This document shows positions 9,211-16,914 of a stretch of 64,000 nucleotides of DNA, piece by piece. A model generated the notes under the pieces. That model worked only from the letters and a program-made list of their open reading frames with translations, was not told where the DNA came from and searched no databases. Each line of letters opens with the position of its first letter. The stretch's first letter is position 1. The translations under genes were made by a program, and so were the position numbers. The stretch is from Bacillota bacterium (GTDB lineage Bacteria; Bacillota; Clostridia; Acetivibrionales; DSM-1351), in contig JAEZKZ010000002.1 of the NCBI GenBank assembly GCA_023415305.1, forward strand, positions 22,301-86,300, in the 5' to 3' direction.

Positions 9211-9909
9211 TTATTTTGTCTGGAAAGCGTCGATTTTCGGCGATTGATGGCTTAGTTTTACTTTATCGATCAAGTATATAACATAGCCTAATACTAAAAA
9301 GCCAAACGTCAAGAAGCCTGCATTTTTTATAACGTTAATCCAGCCTAGCAAATCAACGTCAATAAAAAAGTAGGGGTAGGGGCTTTGAACAATTTCAATA
9401 ATACCACCGAACTTAGCACGTAGCAGTACAAACACAAAGTAGGAAATAGGAAGGAGCAACCATACTATGGGGTCGAACCAGCGGAAACTGTGTTTTTCAT
9501 CAAAAACCAGCCAGTCGAAAATTGCTGCCAGCGGAACAAAGTAATGAACAAGTAAGTTCTGCCAGGTTAGCAGATTGTAAGTTCCGGAAGCAGTCATAAA
9601 CTGAGGGACCAGAATAAAATGGTATATTAGAAAAGTTATAGCTATTGCCATAGTAACGGCACCTTTAAAATGAGGAAATAAAGCAGAAGAACCCTTAACT
9701 CCCTTGGCTAATAAATCGTAAAAGGTTTTGATAACTAAAATAGAAAAGAAAACAAAACATAAAACATTACTTTGAATAGTATAAAAAATCAGCATGTAAG
9801 GAGCAGGCTCCCCACTTGGAAGGCCGGAGTTAAGGTAAAGACCTATTCCACATCCCATTACAAACACAAATCTAAAAATTAATGCGAACAAGCGATTATG
9901 AATACACAT
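9211..9909 (-). CDS. Pr6Pr-family membrane protein
   Basis: The 232-residue protein has six hydrophobic segments. SD GGAGG precedes ATG 9909. Family features include FYTIQSNVLCF, the charged loop FDWLVFDEKHSFRW, and PYFFIDVDLLGW before the last helix. These match Pr6Pr/FAR-17a/AIG1-like integral membrane proteins, which in higher organisms include fatty-acid ester hydrolases. The bacterial role is undefined. No partner gene is adjacent. Confidence 0.75.
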   Translation of the reverse strand: MCIHNRLFALIFRFVFVMGCGIGLYLNSGLPSGEPAPYMLIFYTIQSNVLCFVFFSILVIKTFYDLLAKGVKGSSALFPHFKGAVTMAIAITFLIYHFILVPQFMTASGTYNLLTWQNLLVHYFVPLAAIFDWLVFDEKHSFRWFDPIVWLLLPISYFVFVLLRAKFGGIIEIVQSPYPYFFIDVDLLGWINVIKNAGFLTFGFLVLGYVIYLIDKVKLSHQSPKIDAFQTK

Positions 9910-10247
9910 AACATTTTCCTCCGCATACAGCTAATTTTTAATACTTATACGTTGCAATATTTAGTTTTTATATTATCATTATAACATCTGTGTACTTTTT
10001 TTAAAACAATTTTGGGTATGTATACAATATTCTTACTTATATTTTATAATTGATCCCCTAATATGGTATAATTAAGCATAAGTATAAAAAACAGCTGTAT
10101 TTATGAGGAATTTCCATACTCGTTCTCTATAAAAATATGAAAATTAATATTTGAATCCTAATTCATTATTCTAGTTGCTTAAAAAATATAAATATATTAT
10201 CATAAATACATTAATAAAAGACATTTATAAAACTGGGTGATTATATT
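9910..10247. other. Divergent intergenic region between the Pr6Pr gene and the ROK gene
   Basis: This AT-rich stretch must carry promoters in both directions. A TATAAT at 10067-10072 could be a -10 element for the ROK regulator, but no well-spaced -35 is visible. No RNA structure or operator was recognised. Confidence 0.35.
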
Positions 10248-11375
10248 ATGACAACAGGTAGAGTAAATAGTATTGAGGTTAAAAAAATAAACAGGAAGGC
10301 CATATATAATTTTTTGTATATGCGAGACTCCATATCTATTCAGGAAATAGCGTATTCTTTAAGCATGAGTCTACCCACAGTTACTCAAAACATTAAGGAA
10401 CTGCTTGAACGCGGACTTGTTATTGAAACCGGATTGTTTGAATCAACAGGGGGACGGAAGGCAAAGGCCATTTCCTATAATAGTACGGCAAGATATGCTG
10501 TAGGGTTGGATATTACAAGAAACCACGTGGGTATTGTTGTTATTGATCTTAGTGCCAGAGTAATTAAGAATCTCAGAAAGCAGTTTCCTTTTGAGAATAC
10601 TGAGGAATACTTCAAAGGCGTCGGAGATTTGGTTAATAGTTTTATTACCGAATGTCAAATTGAACCTGGTAATATACTGGGCGTTGGGATCGCGTTGCCT
10701 GCAATATTGTCGGAGGACAGCCGATCTGTAAGCTACGCCCAGGTTATAGATTTTGAAGGAGGCAGTATTGAAGCCTTTGAAAGATTCATACCTTATAAAT
10801 GTACCCTCAGTAATGATGCAAATGCTGCAGGCTTTGCTGAAATGTGGGGAGATAAAACAGAAGAAAGTGTAGTATATTTATCATTGAACAATTCTGTAGG
10901 CGGATCAATTATTATTGGAAAAAATATATATAGTGGTCAGAATCAACGAGCCGGAGAGTTTGGTCACATGACTATAATTCCGGGCGGAAAAACCTGTTAT
11001 TGCGGACAGAAGGGCTGTGTGGATGCTTATTGTTCCGCCAAGATACTATCCGATAGTACAGGTGGAAATATATCAGAATTTTTCAGATTGCTCAGACTAG
11101 AACAGGAACCACAGACAAGAATATGGGAAGAGTATGTCTCACATCTTGTTATTGCAATCAACAATCTGAGAATGCTTTTCGACTGTAAGGTAATCCTGGG
11201 AGGATATGCCGGTGCTTATATGGATGAATATCTCGATGAGTTGAGAGAAAGAGTTGCAAATTACAATACCTTTGAGCCTGACGGAAAATATCTTCATGTC
11301 TGTAAATATAAACTTGAGACAACTGCAGTTGGAGCAGCGCTTCTCCATGTAGAAGATTTTATTAAAAATATCTGA
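10248..11375 (+). CDS. ROK-family transcriptional regulator (NagC/XylR type)
   Basis: The protein has 375 residues. The N-terminal winged helix-turn-helix (about 12-65) contains ISIQEIAYSLSMSLPTVTQNIKELLERG. The ROK sugar-kinase-like domain follows, with VGLDITRNHVGIVVIDL as the phosphate-1-like motif and the zinc motif CYCGQKGCVDAYC after GEFGHM. Proteins of this build are sugar-responsive repressors of xylose, glucose or N-acetylglucosamine genes. The next gene is a polyol-type dehydrogenase on the same strand, so control of sugar or polyol use is a reasonable inference. No operator could be pointed to. Confidence 0.85.
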   Translation: MTTGRVNSIEVKKINRKAIYNFLYMRDSISIQEIAYSLSMSLPTVTQNIKELLERGLVIETGLFESTGGRKAKAISYNSTARYAVGLDITRNHVGIVVIDLSARVIKNLRKQFPFENTEEYFKGVGDLVNSFITECQIEPGNILGVGIALPAILSEDSRSVSYAQVIDFEGGSIEAFERFIPYKCTLSNDANAAGFAEMWGDKTEESVVYLSLNNSVGGSIIIGKNIYSGQNQRAGEFGHMTIIPGGKTCYCGQKGCVDAYCSAKILSDSTGGNISEFFRLLRLEQEPQTRIWEEYVSHLVIAINNLRMLFDCKVILGGYAGAYMDEYLDELRERVANYNTFEPDGKYLHVCKYKLETTAVGAALLHVEDFIKNI

Positions 11376-11529
11376 TTTGAGCATTAGTCAAGGTTTTTAA
11401 AGAACTGTTAAGATATATGTTTATTGTAGGAATACAGAGTATATAGCCTTCATTGGAAATCACTTCCCGGGCCGTATGCTCTTTTTTATCAAAAGTGACC
11501 CATAAGTATTCCTTTTAAAAAATGATATA

Positions 11530-11557
11530 TTGACTTTGTATAAAAACACGATATAAT
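11530..11557 (+). promoter_or_regulatory. Probable sigma-A promoter for the polyol dehydrogenase
   Basis: TTGACT at 11530-11535 and TATAAT at 11552-11557 are separated by 16 nt. This would give a 5' leader of about 205 nt before the dehydrogenase. The leader is AT-rich with no recognised riboswitch, and it accounts for most of the 397-bp gap after the ROK gene. Confidence 0.55.
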
Positions 11558-11772
11558 CTTATTAAAAGCAATTTATAAAAGTCTTATATAAATTAATTGA
11601 TTAATCTTTTAAAACAGACTACTACAATTATATTGCTATATAAACTGTATAGTAAAATAGTAACTGAAAGATTATGATAATTAAATAATTTGTAACAAAT
11701 AACTTGAGATAAATTTAACACAACATTTTTTCTTAGTAACGATATTTTATATATTAATTGGAGGGTTGAGTG

Positions 11773-12813
11773 ATGAAAAACAGAGCGGCATATATGACCG
11801 GAATAAAGCAAATTGAAATACGGGATATTGAAGTTCCAAAACTAAAGGATAAGGATGTTCTGGTTAAGTTGGAATATGTAGGGATATGCGGTTCGGATGT
11901 ACACTATCTGGAACATGGCAAAATTGGTGATTTCATTGTTAATGGCGATTTTATACTCGGGCATGAATGCTCAGGTACTGTAGTTGAAATAGGAAGTGGC
12001 GTTCAAAACCTTAAGGTGGGTGATAAGGTGGCTCTCGAGCCGGGAATTACATGCGGTCAGTGCGAGTTCTGTAAAACCGGCCGATATAACTTATGTCCCG
12101 ATGTAGAATTCCTTGCTACGCCTCCATATCACGGGTCTTTAATGAACTATATAGCCTTCCCGGAAAACATGTGTTTCAAGTTGCCTGAAAATATATCAAC
12201 TAAAGAAGGAGCACTTGTTGAACCTCTAGCCGTCGGTTTGCATGCAGCAATGCAGGGTAATGTAAAGCTCGGGGATTCAGTTGTTATATTAGGAGCAGGC
12301 ACTATCGGACTTGTGACCCTCCTGGCATGTAAGGCCTACGGAGCTACAGAAATCACCATTGTAGACGTGATACCAAAAAGACTTGAATATGCTAAAAAAC
12401 TCGGAGCTACAGCTACTATCAACGCAGCTGAAGCGGATGTTTTTGCTGAAATAGATAAAATAACAAATAAAAAGGGTGTTGACATAGTTATTGAGACTGC
12501 AGGTTCTGCAAGAACAATTTCCCAGACTCCTTATCTGATAAAAAACGGAGGTACTATTGTTCTTGTAGGTTTGGCTCCACAGGATATAATTGAATTTAAT
12601 TTTGCAAAGATTATGGCCAAGGAAGCCCAGATCAAATCTGTATTCCGTTACAGAAACATATATCCTACAGCTATCAAGGCTATTGCCAAGGGAATGATTG
12701 ATATTACAGGTATTGTTACACATGAGTTTGAGTTTGACGAAACAGCTAAAGCTTTTGATTATGTCATCAATAATAAGCAGGATGTAGTAAAAGCAGTGAT
12801 AAAAATTCAGTAA
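11773..12813 (+). CDS. Zinc-dependent NAD(P) polyol/sorbitol-type dehydrogenase (MDR family)
   Basis: The chosen start is ATG 11773, 7 nt after GGAGGG. The in-frame GTG immediately before it is too close to the SD. The 346-residue protein has the catalytic-zinc motifs GICGSDVHYLEHG and GHECSG, and the structural-zinc cluster CGQCEFCKTGRYNLC. The Rossmann motif GAGTIG is followed by an acidic residue (IVDVIPKR), which favours NAD over NADP. This pattern fits sorbitol, xylitol or threonine dehydrogenase relatives, with polyol dehydrogenase closest. The upstream ROK regulator supports a sugar-alcohol role. The substrate is inferred. Confidence 0.85.
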   Translation: MKNRAAYMTGIKQIEIRDIEVPKLKDKDVLVKLEYVGICGSDVHYLEHGKIGDFIVNGDFILGHECSGTVVEIGSGVQNLKVGDKVALEPGITCGQCEFCKTGRYNLCPDVEFLATPPYHGSLMNYIAFPENMCFKLPENISTKEGALVEPLAVGLHAAMQGNVKLGDSVVILGAGTIGLVTLLACKAYGATEITIVDVIPKRLEYAKKLGATATINAAEADVFAEIDKITNKKGVDIVIETAGSARTISQTPYLIKNGGTIVLVGLAPQDIIEFNFAKIMAKEAQIKSVFRYRNIYPTAIKAIAKGMIDITGIVTHEFEFDETAKAFDYVINNKQDVVKAVIKIQ

Positions 12814-12858
12814 TAAGATTACAGCAATAATTGACTCCTTAAAATATATATCTCTAAA

Positions 12859-12890
12859 ATAGCTGTCGCATTGCGGCAGCTATTCTTTTC
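12859..12890 (+). terminator. Rho-independent terminator
   Basis: ATAGCTGTCGC (12859-12869) pairs with GCGGCAGCTAT (12873-12883) around a 3-nt loop, with one G-U pair, followed by TCTTTTC. It closes the dehydrogenase unit. Confidence 0.85.
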
Positions 12891-12918
12891 GGTGCCACAA
12901 AACAGGAATAGAGCCGCA

Positions 12919-13887
12919 TCACAATTTACATCTGCTGCAGTTGCTGCAATCTCCACAGAACAACCCGGCTCGGGTCTCGCTTGAGATGTTTAACACTGTA
13001 AATTCTGAAGTTAACATATCAAAAACTCTGATTGTTTCTTCTTCAAATCTCACACAGTTCCCTTCGAAGGAAATTTTTAACGGAATAAGAACAGACTTTC
13101 CTTCTTCAACGGGGTCAGGTTTCACGATTGGCCCGATTACGTGTATAACACCATCTTTGTTTATAACAGCAATTTTGCTTGAGGAGGTTATCAGAGAGTG
13201 GAGGCTTCCATCTTTTTTAAAGCATAAAGAGTTGTTTTCTCCCGATATCCCCAGCGCATTCTCATCAAAAGCCGTTATCCAACCTATTGGAGTCGGAACT
13301 GACAGCTCGTACGCCGGCTCAATAGATTTCAGGCTGCCATCCTCATACAATGAAAAGCCGGTCCGTACTGGGAAGAGCTCAGTTTGTTTTTTTAATATAA
13401 CTGTTTCTCCGGGCCATAAAGTAAGTGCCTTCAAATTACCGCTCTCGTAAAAACATAAGCTGATAATTTTTGCCTTGAAGCTACCGAAAGATAAGGAAAA
13501 CCTGAACTTTCTGCACAGTTTTTCCTCGTCAGCTTCGGTCCAGTAACCGCTTATTTTCCCGTTCAGAGGAAAAAGTCTCTTAAGGGAGCCGCTTTCGTAA
13601 AAGGTTAGCAATTCTGCAGGGAAGGCTCCAAGGGTTGTCATAATATCTGCCTGCTGTTCAAGAGAAAGGCTTTTTACGGCTCCACTGCGGTAAAAGGATA
13701 TTGATGGCTTGTACTTTCTTCTGATTTCCTCAGGACCGTACCTGGGGATGAGGTTTCCGTATCTGGTGGGAATATAATTTTCTTCATTCAGTATACAATC
13801 TCTGACGGCACCATTTTCATAACAATAAAGGCTGGCTACACCTTTTAGACTTACTTTTGCGGTAAAATCACTAATATATTTTGACAT
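12919..13887 (-). CDS. Unknown repeat protein with C-terminal CxxCxxCxxC, cotranscribed with the AnfO-like gene
   Basis: The 322-residue protein follows the AnfO-like gene by 101 bp and has a good SD (AGGAGGG). I do not recognise the family. At least six MORN-like strands recur along the protein (SLYCYENGAVRDC, SISFYRSGAVKSL, LLTFYESGSLKRL, SLCFYESGNLKAL, GFSLYEDGSLKSI, SLCFKKDGSLHSL), suggesting a beta-meander repeat. The last residues hold Cys311, 314, 317 and 320 in a strict CxxCxxCxxC spacing, suitable for an iron-sulfur cluster or another metal. There is no signal peptide. Its position beside AnfO and divergent from nifH suggests a nitrogenase-linked role, which is inference. Confidence 0.7.
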   Translation of the reverse strand: MSKYISDFTAKVSLKGVASLYCYENGAVRDCILNEENYIPTRYGNLIPRYGPEEIRRKYKPSISFYRSGAVKSLSLEQQADIMTTLGAFPAELLTFYESGSLKRLFPLNGKISGYWTEADEEKLCRKFRFSLSFGSFKAKIISLCFYESGNLKALTLWPGETVILKKQTELFPVRTGFSLYEDGSLKSIEPAYELSVPTPIGWITAFDENALGISGENNSLCFKKDGSLHSLITSSSKIAVINKDGVIHVIGPIVKPDPVEEGKSVLIPLKISFEGNCVRFEEETIRVFDMLTSEFTVLNISSETRAGLFCGDCSNCSRCKL

Positions 13888-13988
13888 GCTATCCCTCCTA
13901 TCTATGCAATTGAACTAAAAATAATATATGGAACTTGAACATATGATGGTTTGTTTCAACATAACAACTTCTTTACTAATAGGTATCT

Positions 13989-14615
13989 TTAACAGACTTC
14001 TTTAGAAATAGATACCTTTAGCTGATTTTTTTCGAGTTCCTCAACGCTGTAGGTCAGTCTTTTCTGCGGAAGTATTACATTAAACCATGGCGGTACGTGG
14101 CTGCATATTAAATCAAGTCTGTAAAAACAGTAGGTTTCAATAAAAGCCTGAAGCGCTTTTTTAGAGGATATCTCTGGACGTTTTTCCTGAAGCATTATCA
14201 GATTAAGAAAAAACACTCCCTGTTCTGAAGTTTCCACAGGCGTAGTCGGAACTTCAGCGGGTAAGGGAATGAAATGGGCAGCTTCTGTCTCCAATTCGCT
14301 ATTGATCTCTTCCAGAAGGCTGTCGGATACCGATTGAGCTTCATATATCTCAAAGCCCATCCTTTCTAATATATTATAGGGAAGACCTGTTATTGTTTTT
14401 CCTACAATTACTTTGCAATCATCCAATTGCATTAAGATAGCTCTTATATTATTTCTTATATCAGATATATCGGAGGTTAAATCCAGAGAATACCTGATTT
14501 CATTCACTACCCGCCACACGTTGTTCTCTTTGCCGAAAACCGACAAGACCACACCTCTTTCAAAGGCCGTTAGTTTGCCTGACTCATTCAGAATTACTGC
14601 AATCTTGTATGACAT
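13989..14615 (-). CDS. anfO: AnfO-family nitrogenase accessory protein
   Basis: ATG 14615 has AAGGAGGAG just upstream. The longer reading frame to 14639 lacks an SD. The 208-residue product begins MSYKIAVILNESGKLTAFERG and continues with VLSVFGKENNVWRVVNEI. It has a middle AILMQLDDCKVIVGKTITGLPYNILERMGFEIYEA-type segment. This is how I recognise the AnfO family, named from the iron-only nitrogenase operon (anfHDGKOR) of Azotobacter. The biochemical function is not firmly known. Here it sits divergent from a molybdenum nif cluster, and no anfD, anfG or anfK is in the window. A terminator-like hairpin lies in its leader. Confidence 0.7.
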   Translation of the reverse strand: MSYKIAVILNESGKLTAFERGVVLSVFGKENNVWRVVNEIRYSLDLTSDISDIRNNIRAILMQLDDCKVIVGKTITGLPYNILERMGFEIYEAQSVSDSLLEEINSELETEAAHFIPLPAEVPTTPVETSEQGVFFLNLIMLQEKRPEISSKKALQAFIETYCFYRLDLICSHVPPWFNVILPQKRLTYSVEELEKNQLKVSISKEVC

Positions 14616-14673
14616 TGTACTCCTCCTTTCAAAGACCACATAAAACTTTATATAAATTAAATAAATTAATGCA

Positions 14674-14711
14674 ATAAAAAAAGCGGACTGAGTCTGAACT
14701 CAATGCGCTTC
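14674..14711 (-). terminator. Terminator-like hairpin inside the anfO leader (possible attenuator)
   Basis: On the minus strand AGCGCATTGAGT pairs with ACTCAGTCCGCT around a TCAG loop, with one mismatch, followed by seven T residues. It is upstream of anfO and downstream of any promoter in the divergent region, so it would stop anfO transcripts early unless relieved. Confidence 0.6.
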
Positions 14712-14921
14712 TTTGCACTGTTAATTTATTTAATTAATTTTATTATATGTAGTATGCTCTCACTTATCAACTATTATCTATGAAAAGCACAGGCAACAGG
14801 AAGCATTTGTAAGTAATGCACAAAAACTACCATATAAAATATGTCTATTATGTACATCTTCGTGCATTGAGAATGGAAAGAAATACATTTATACTCTAAG
14901 TAAGCTGATTTAATACAAAAC

Positions 14922-14968
14922 GACGACGAAGTCTCAAAACTCTTTGCAGAGTTTAGGGACTTTTTTGT
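14922..14968 (+). terminator. First attenuator-like terminator in the nifH leader
   Basis: AAGTCTC (14929-14935) pairs with the complement ending GGGACTT (14956-14962). An inner helix AAACTCT/AGAGTTT (14937-14943 / 14948-14954) closes a TTGC loop, and a run of six T follows. GACGACGAA immediately precedes it. A small alternative hairpin GAC-GACGAA-GTC would use the same 5' arm. Confidence 0.65.
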
Positions 14969-14996
14969 TTATTAACAGCAGACAAGTAAATAACAA

Positions 14997-15052
14997 GACG
15001 AAGAGGTCTTTGGCATAAAACTGTATGTTTTATGTCAGGGACCTTTTAATTT
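14997..15052 (+). terminator. Second attenuator-like terminator in the nifH leader
   Basis: An 18-bp helix, fully paired when G-U pairs are allowed, is formed by 15004-15021 and 15027-15044 around a TGTAT loop, followed by TTTTAATTT. It shares GACGAAG upstream and AGGGAC-C/T-TTTT downstream with the first hairpin. A competing hairpin AAGAC-GAAGAG-GTCTT overlaps its 5' arm, as in antitermination switches. Confidence 0.7.
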
Positions 15053-15124
15053 ATTTACTTTACAGGGACAAATTTAATTATCTTTTAGTTGTTAATTTGG
15101 TATTAAGTTGAATTACATTTTAAC

Positions 15125-15150
15125 GCGTGCCGGACACGCAGATTGGAGGG
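15125..15150 (+). promoter_or_regulatory. Hairpin plus SD directly before nifH
   Basis: GCGTG (15125-15129) pairs with CACGC (15135-15139) around CCGGA, then GATTGGAGGG supplies the SD for ATG 15155. The layout matches the third hairpin and SD of the long repeats before nifN-B and purD. Confidence 0.6.
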
Positions 15151-15154
15151 CATT

Positions 15155-15976
15155 ATGAGACAGGTAGCTATTTATGGAAAAGGTGGAATTGGTAAATCCA
15201 CAACCACTCAAAATTTAACTGCTGGGTTGGGAGAGATGGGTAAAAAAATCATGATCGTAGGCTGCGATCCTAAAGCCGACTCAACAAGACTGATTCTCGG
15301 AGGTCTTGCTCAGCAGACCGTACTTGATACTCTGAGAGAAGAGGGCGAAGATATCGATCTTGATCTGGTAATGAAGGACGGCTTTGCAGACATAAAATGC
15401 GTTGAATCCGGGGGGCCGGAACCCGGTGTGGGCTGTGCAGGACGCGGTATCATCACTTCAATAGGACTGCTGGAAAGGCTGGGAGCCTATGAGGATGATT
15501 TGGATTATGTGTTTTACGATGTTCTTGGTGACGTAGTTTGCGGCGGATTTGCAATGCCAATTCGTGAAGGAAAGGCACAGGAAATATATATAGTTGCCAG
15601 CGGTGAAATGATGGCACTGTATGCGGCAAACAACATTTCAAAAGGTATTCAGAAGTATGCCAAGACCGGAGGAGTCAGACTGGGAGGAATTATCTGTAAC
15701 AGCCGTAAGGTTGATGGTGAGGCAGCTCTGGTTGAAGCTTTCGCAAAGGAACTGGGATCTCAAATGATTCATTTTGTTCCAAGGGACAACATGGTACAAC
15801 GTGCTGAAATAAATAAAAAGACTGTAATTGATTATGATGCCGAGTGCAATCAGGCTGATGAATACAGGGCACTTGCAAAAAAAATAGATGAAAACAAAAT
15901 GTTTGTCATTCCCAAGCCCCTGAAGCAGGAAAGACTGGAAGAACTGCTGATGGAACACGGAATAATGGATATATGA
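15155..15976 (+). CDS. nifH: Nitrogenase iron protein NifH (dinitrogenase reductase)
   Basis: ATG 15155 follows GGAGGG; the upstream in-frame TTG lies inside that SD and is rejected. The 273-residue protein has the P-loop GKGGIGKST (8-16). The two cysteines that hold the bridging [4Fe-4S] cluster between subunits are Cys94 (GVGCAGRG) and Cys129 (DVVCGGF). Arg97 corresponds to the ADP-ribosylation site of other NifH proteins. It transfers electrons to NifDK with MgATP hydrolysis. It leads a nif series of genes and is followed by an intercistronic hairpin that may protect a nifH-only transcript. The leader carries two terminator-like hairpins. Confidence 0.98.
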   Translation: MRQVAIYGKGGIGKSTTTQNLTAGLGEMGKKIMIVGCDPKADSTRLILGGLAQQTVLDTLREEGEDIDLDLVMKDGFADIKCVESGGPEPGVGCAGRGIITSIGLLERLGAYEDDLDYVFYDVLGDVVCGGFAMPIREGKAQEIYIVASGEMMALYAANNISKGIQKYAKTGGVRLGGIICNSRKVDGEAALVEAFAKELGSQMIHFVPRDNMVQRAEINKKTVIDYDAECNQADEYRALAKKIDENKMFVIPKPLKQERLEELLMEHGIMDI

Positions 15977-16017
15977 TGCAAAGCAAACTTTAGTGTATAC
16001 ATCGTTGTCTTTGTACT

Positions 16018-16043
16018 AGAAAAAGCCACAAGCGGCTTTTTCT
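16018..16043 (+). repeat. Hairpin between nifH and nifI1
   Basis: AGAAAAAGCC (16018-16027) and GGCTTTTTCT (16034-16043) form a perfect 10-bp stem. The sequence resembles hairpin 2 of the long repeat before nifN-B (AAAAACCCGCC / AGCGGCTTTTTT). It may cause partial termination or stabilise the 3' end of nifH mRNA, giving NifH in excess over NifDK. Confidence 0.6.
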
Positions 16044-16083
16044 GAAAGCAGACTATGAAAATTAAGAAAAGGTGGTTGAGATT

Positions 16084-16410
16084 ATGTTATTGATCAGAGC
16101 GATTATAAGACCGGAAAAAACAGGTATTGTATTGTCGGAGTTACTTGCAGCAGGTTTTCCTGCCGTAACTAAAATGGATGTTTTCGGAAGAGGAAAACAG
16201 AAAGGGATAGTTATCGGCGATGTTCAGTATGATGAAATTCCAAAGGAAATGCTTTTAATTGTTGTAAATGATGAAGACAAGGATGATGTTGTAAAAGTAA
16301 TAATGAGAAACGCACGTACAGGTGAAAAAGGTAACTTTGGTGACGGAAGAATTTTTATAAGCCAGGTGCTTGATGCTTATACCATCAGTACTGCAAAACA
16401 GGGACTATAA
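16084..16410 (+). CDS. nifI1: PII-like nitrogenase regulator NifI1
   Basis: The likely start is ATG 16084, 8 nt after GGTGG; an in-frame GTG at 16072 is part of that SD. The 108-residue protein has the PII fold pattern MLLIRAIIRPEKTGIVLSELLAAGFPAVTKMDVFGRGKQ and the C-terminal RTGEKGNFGDGRIFI ligand-binding segment. NifI1 and NifI2 form a complex that binds dinitrogenase directly and shuts it off when ammonium rises, with 2-oxoglutarate and ATP relieving the block. This is known from methanogens and expected here from the same position between nifH and nifD. Confidence 0.95.
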   Translation: MLLIRAIIRPEKTGIVLSELLAAGFPAVTKMDVFGRGKQKGIVIGDVQYDEIPKEMLLIVVNDEDKDDVVKVIMRNARTGEKGNFGDGRIFISQVLDAYTISTAKQGL

Positions 16411-16456
16411 TATGTTTTTTCATAAGTAAAGGATACAGATTTTCAGTACATTTTGT

Positions 16457-16514
16457 AGCCGCTAAGCGGCTCAAGCCATTAAAGTGTCAAAGCCACCTGA
16501 AGTGGCTTAGGAGG
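16457..16514 (+). repeat. Twin-hairpin repeat carrying the nifI2 SD
   Basis: AGCCGC-TAA-GCGGCT (16457-16471) and AAGCCAC-CTGAA-GTGGCTT (16490-16508) run straight into AGGAGG (16509-16514). Nearly the same sequence, lacking an 18-nt spacer segment, stands before thrS2 at 60416-60457. The element lies 5 nt before ATG 16520. Confidence 0.8.
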
Positions 16515-16519
16515 TTATT

Positions 16520-16894
16520 ATGAAAGAAATTATGGCATTTATCCGTACCAATAAGGTCAACAGAACCAAGGAGGCCCTCGCAAATGCCGGCTTTCCGGCA
16601 TTCTCCTGCAGGCCGTGTCTTGGAAGAGGAAAAAAGAGCCTTGATGCCTCAATATTAAATTTTATCATGGAGACAGGAGATCTTCCTGTAACTCAGGCAG
16701 GTGAGGCATTTACAGAAACCGCAAGATTAATTCCGAAAAGATTTTTTACTATTGTAATTGAAGATGATCAAGTAGATTTGGCGGTTAAGACTATTATAAA
16801 AGTTAACCAGACAGGTAACCCGGGGGACGGAAAAATATTTATTCTTCCCATAGATGAAACCTATAAGGTTAGAACCGGTGAAACCGTACTATAA
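16520..16894 (+). CDS. nifI2: PII-like nitrogenase regulator NifI2
   Basis: ATG 16520 follows AGGAGG, which is part of a dispersed hairpin repeat. The 124-residue protein opens MKEIMAFIRTNKVNRTKEAL and ends with a GNPGDGKIFILPIDE ligand-binding segment. It is longer than NifI1 because of the extended T-loop region (SLDASILNFIMETGDLPVTQAG...), which in NifI2 carries residues that contact dinitrogenase. It works as the partner of NifI1. It lies 20 bp before nifD and is probably cotranscribed with it. Confidence 0.95.
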   Translation: MKEIMAFIRTNKVNRTKEALANAGFPAFSCRPCLGRGKKSLDASILNFIMETGDLPVTQAGEAFTETARLIPKRFFTIVIEDDQVDLAVKTIIKVNQTGNPGDGKIFILPIDETYKVRTGETVL

Positions 16895-16914
16895 ATAACG
16901 GGGTGGTGAGTCAA

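Noticed and set aside
11593..11811. 72-codon minus-strand frame before the polyol dehydrogenase
   Set aside because: It is AT-rich intergenic sequence overlapping the promoter leader and start of a real gene, with no SD or similarity.
12289..12723. 144-codon minus-strand frame inside the polyol dehydrogenase
   Set aside because: It is antisense to a strongly supported enzyme, Cys/Ser-rich in shadow-frame fashion, and has no start signals.
14918..14932. mini-ykkC (guanidine-II) riboswitch suggested by ACGACGA before the nifH terminators
   Set aside because: The ACGR sequences are not in the loops of two matching hairpins as that motif needs.
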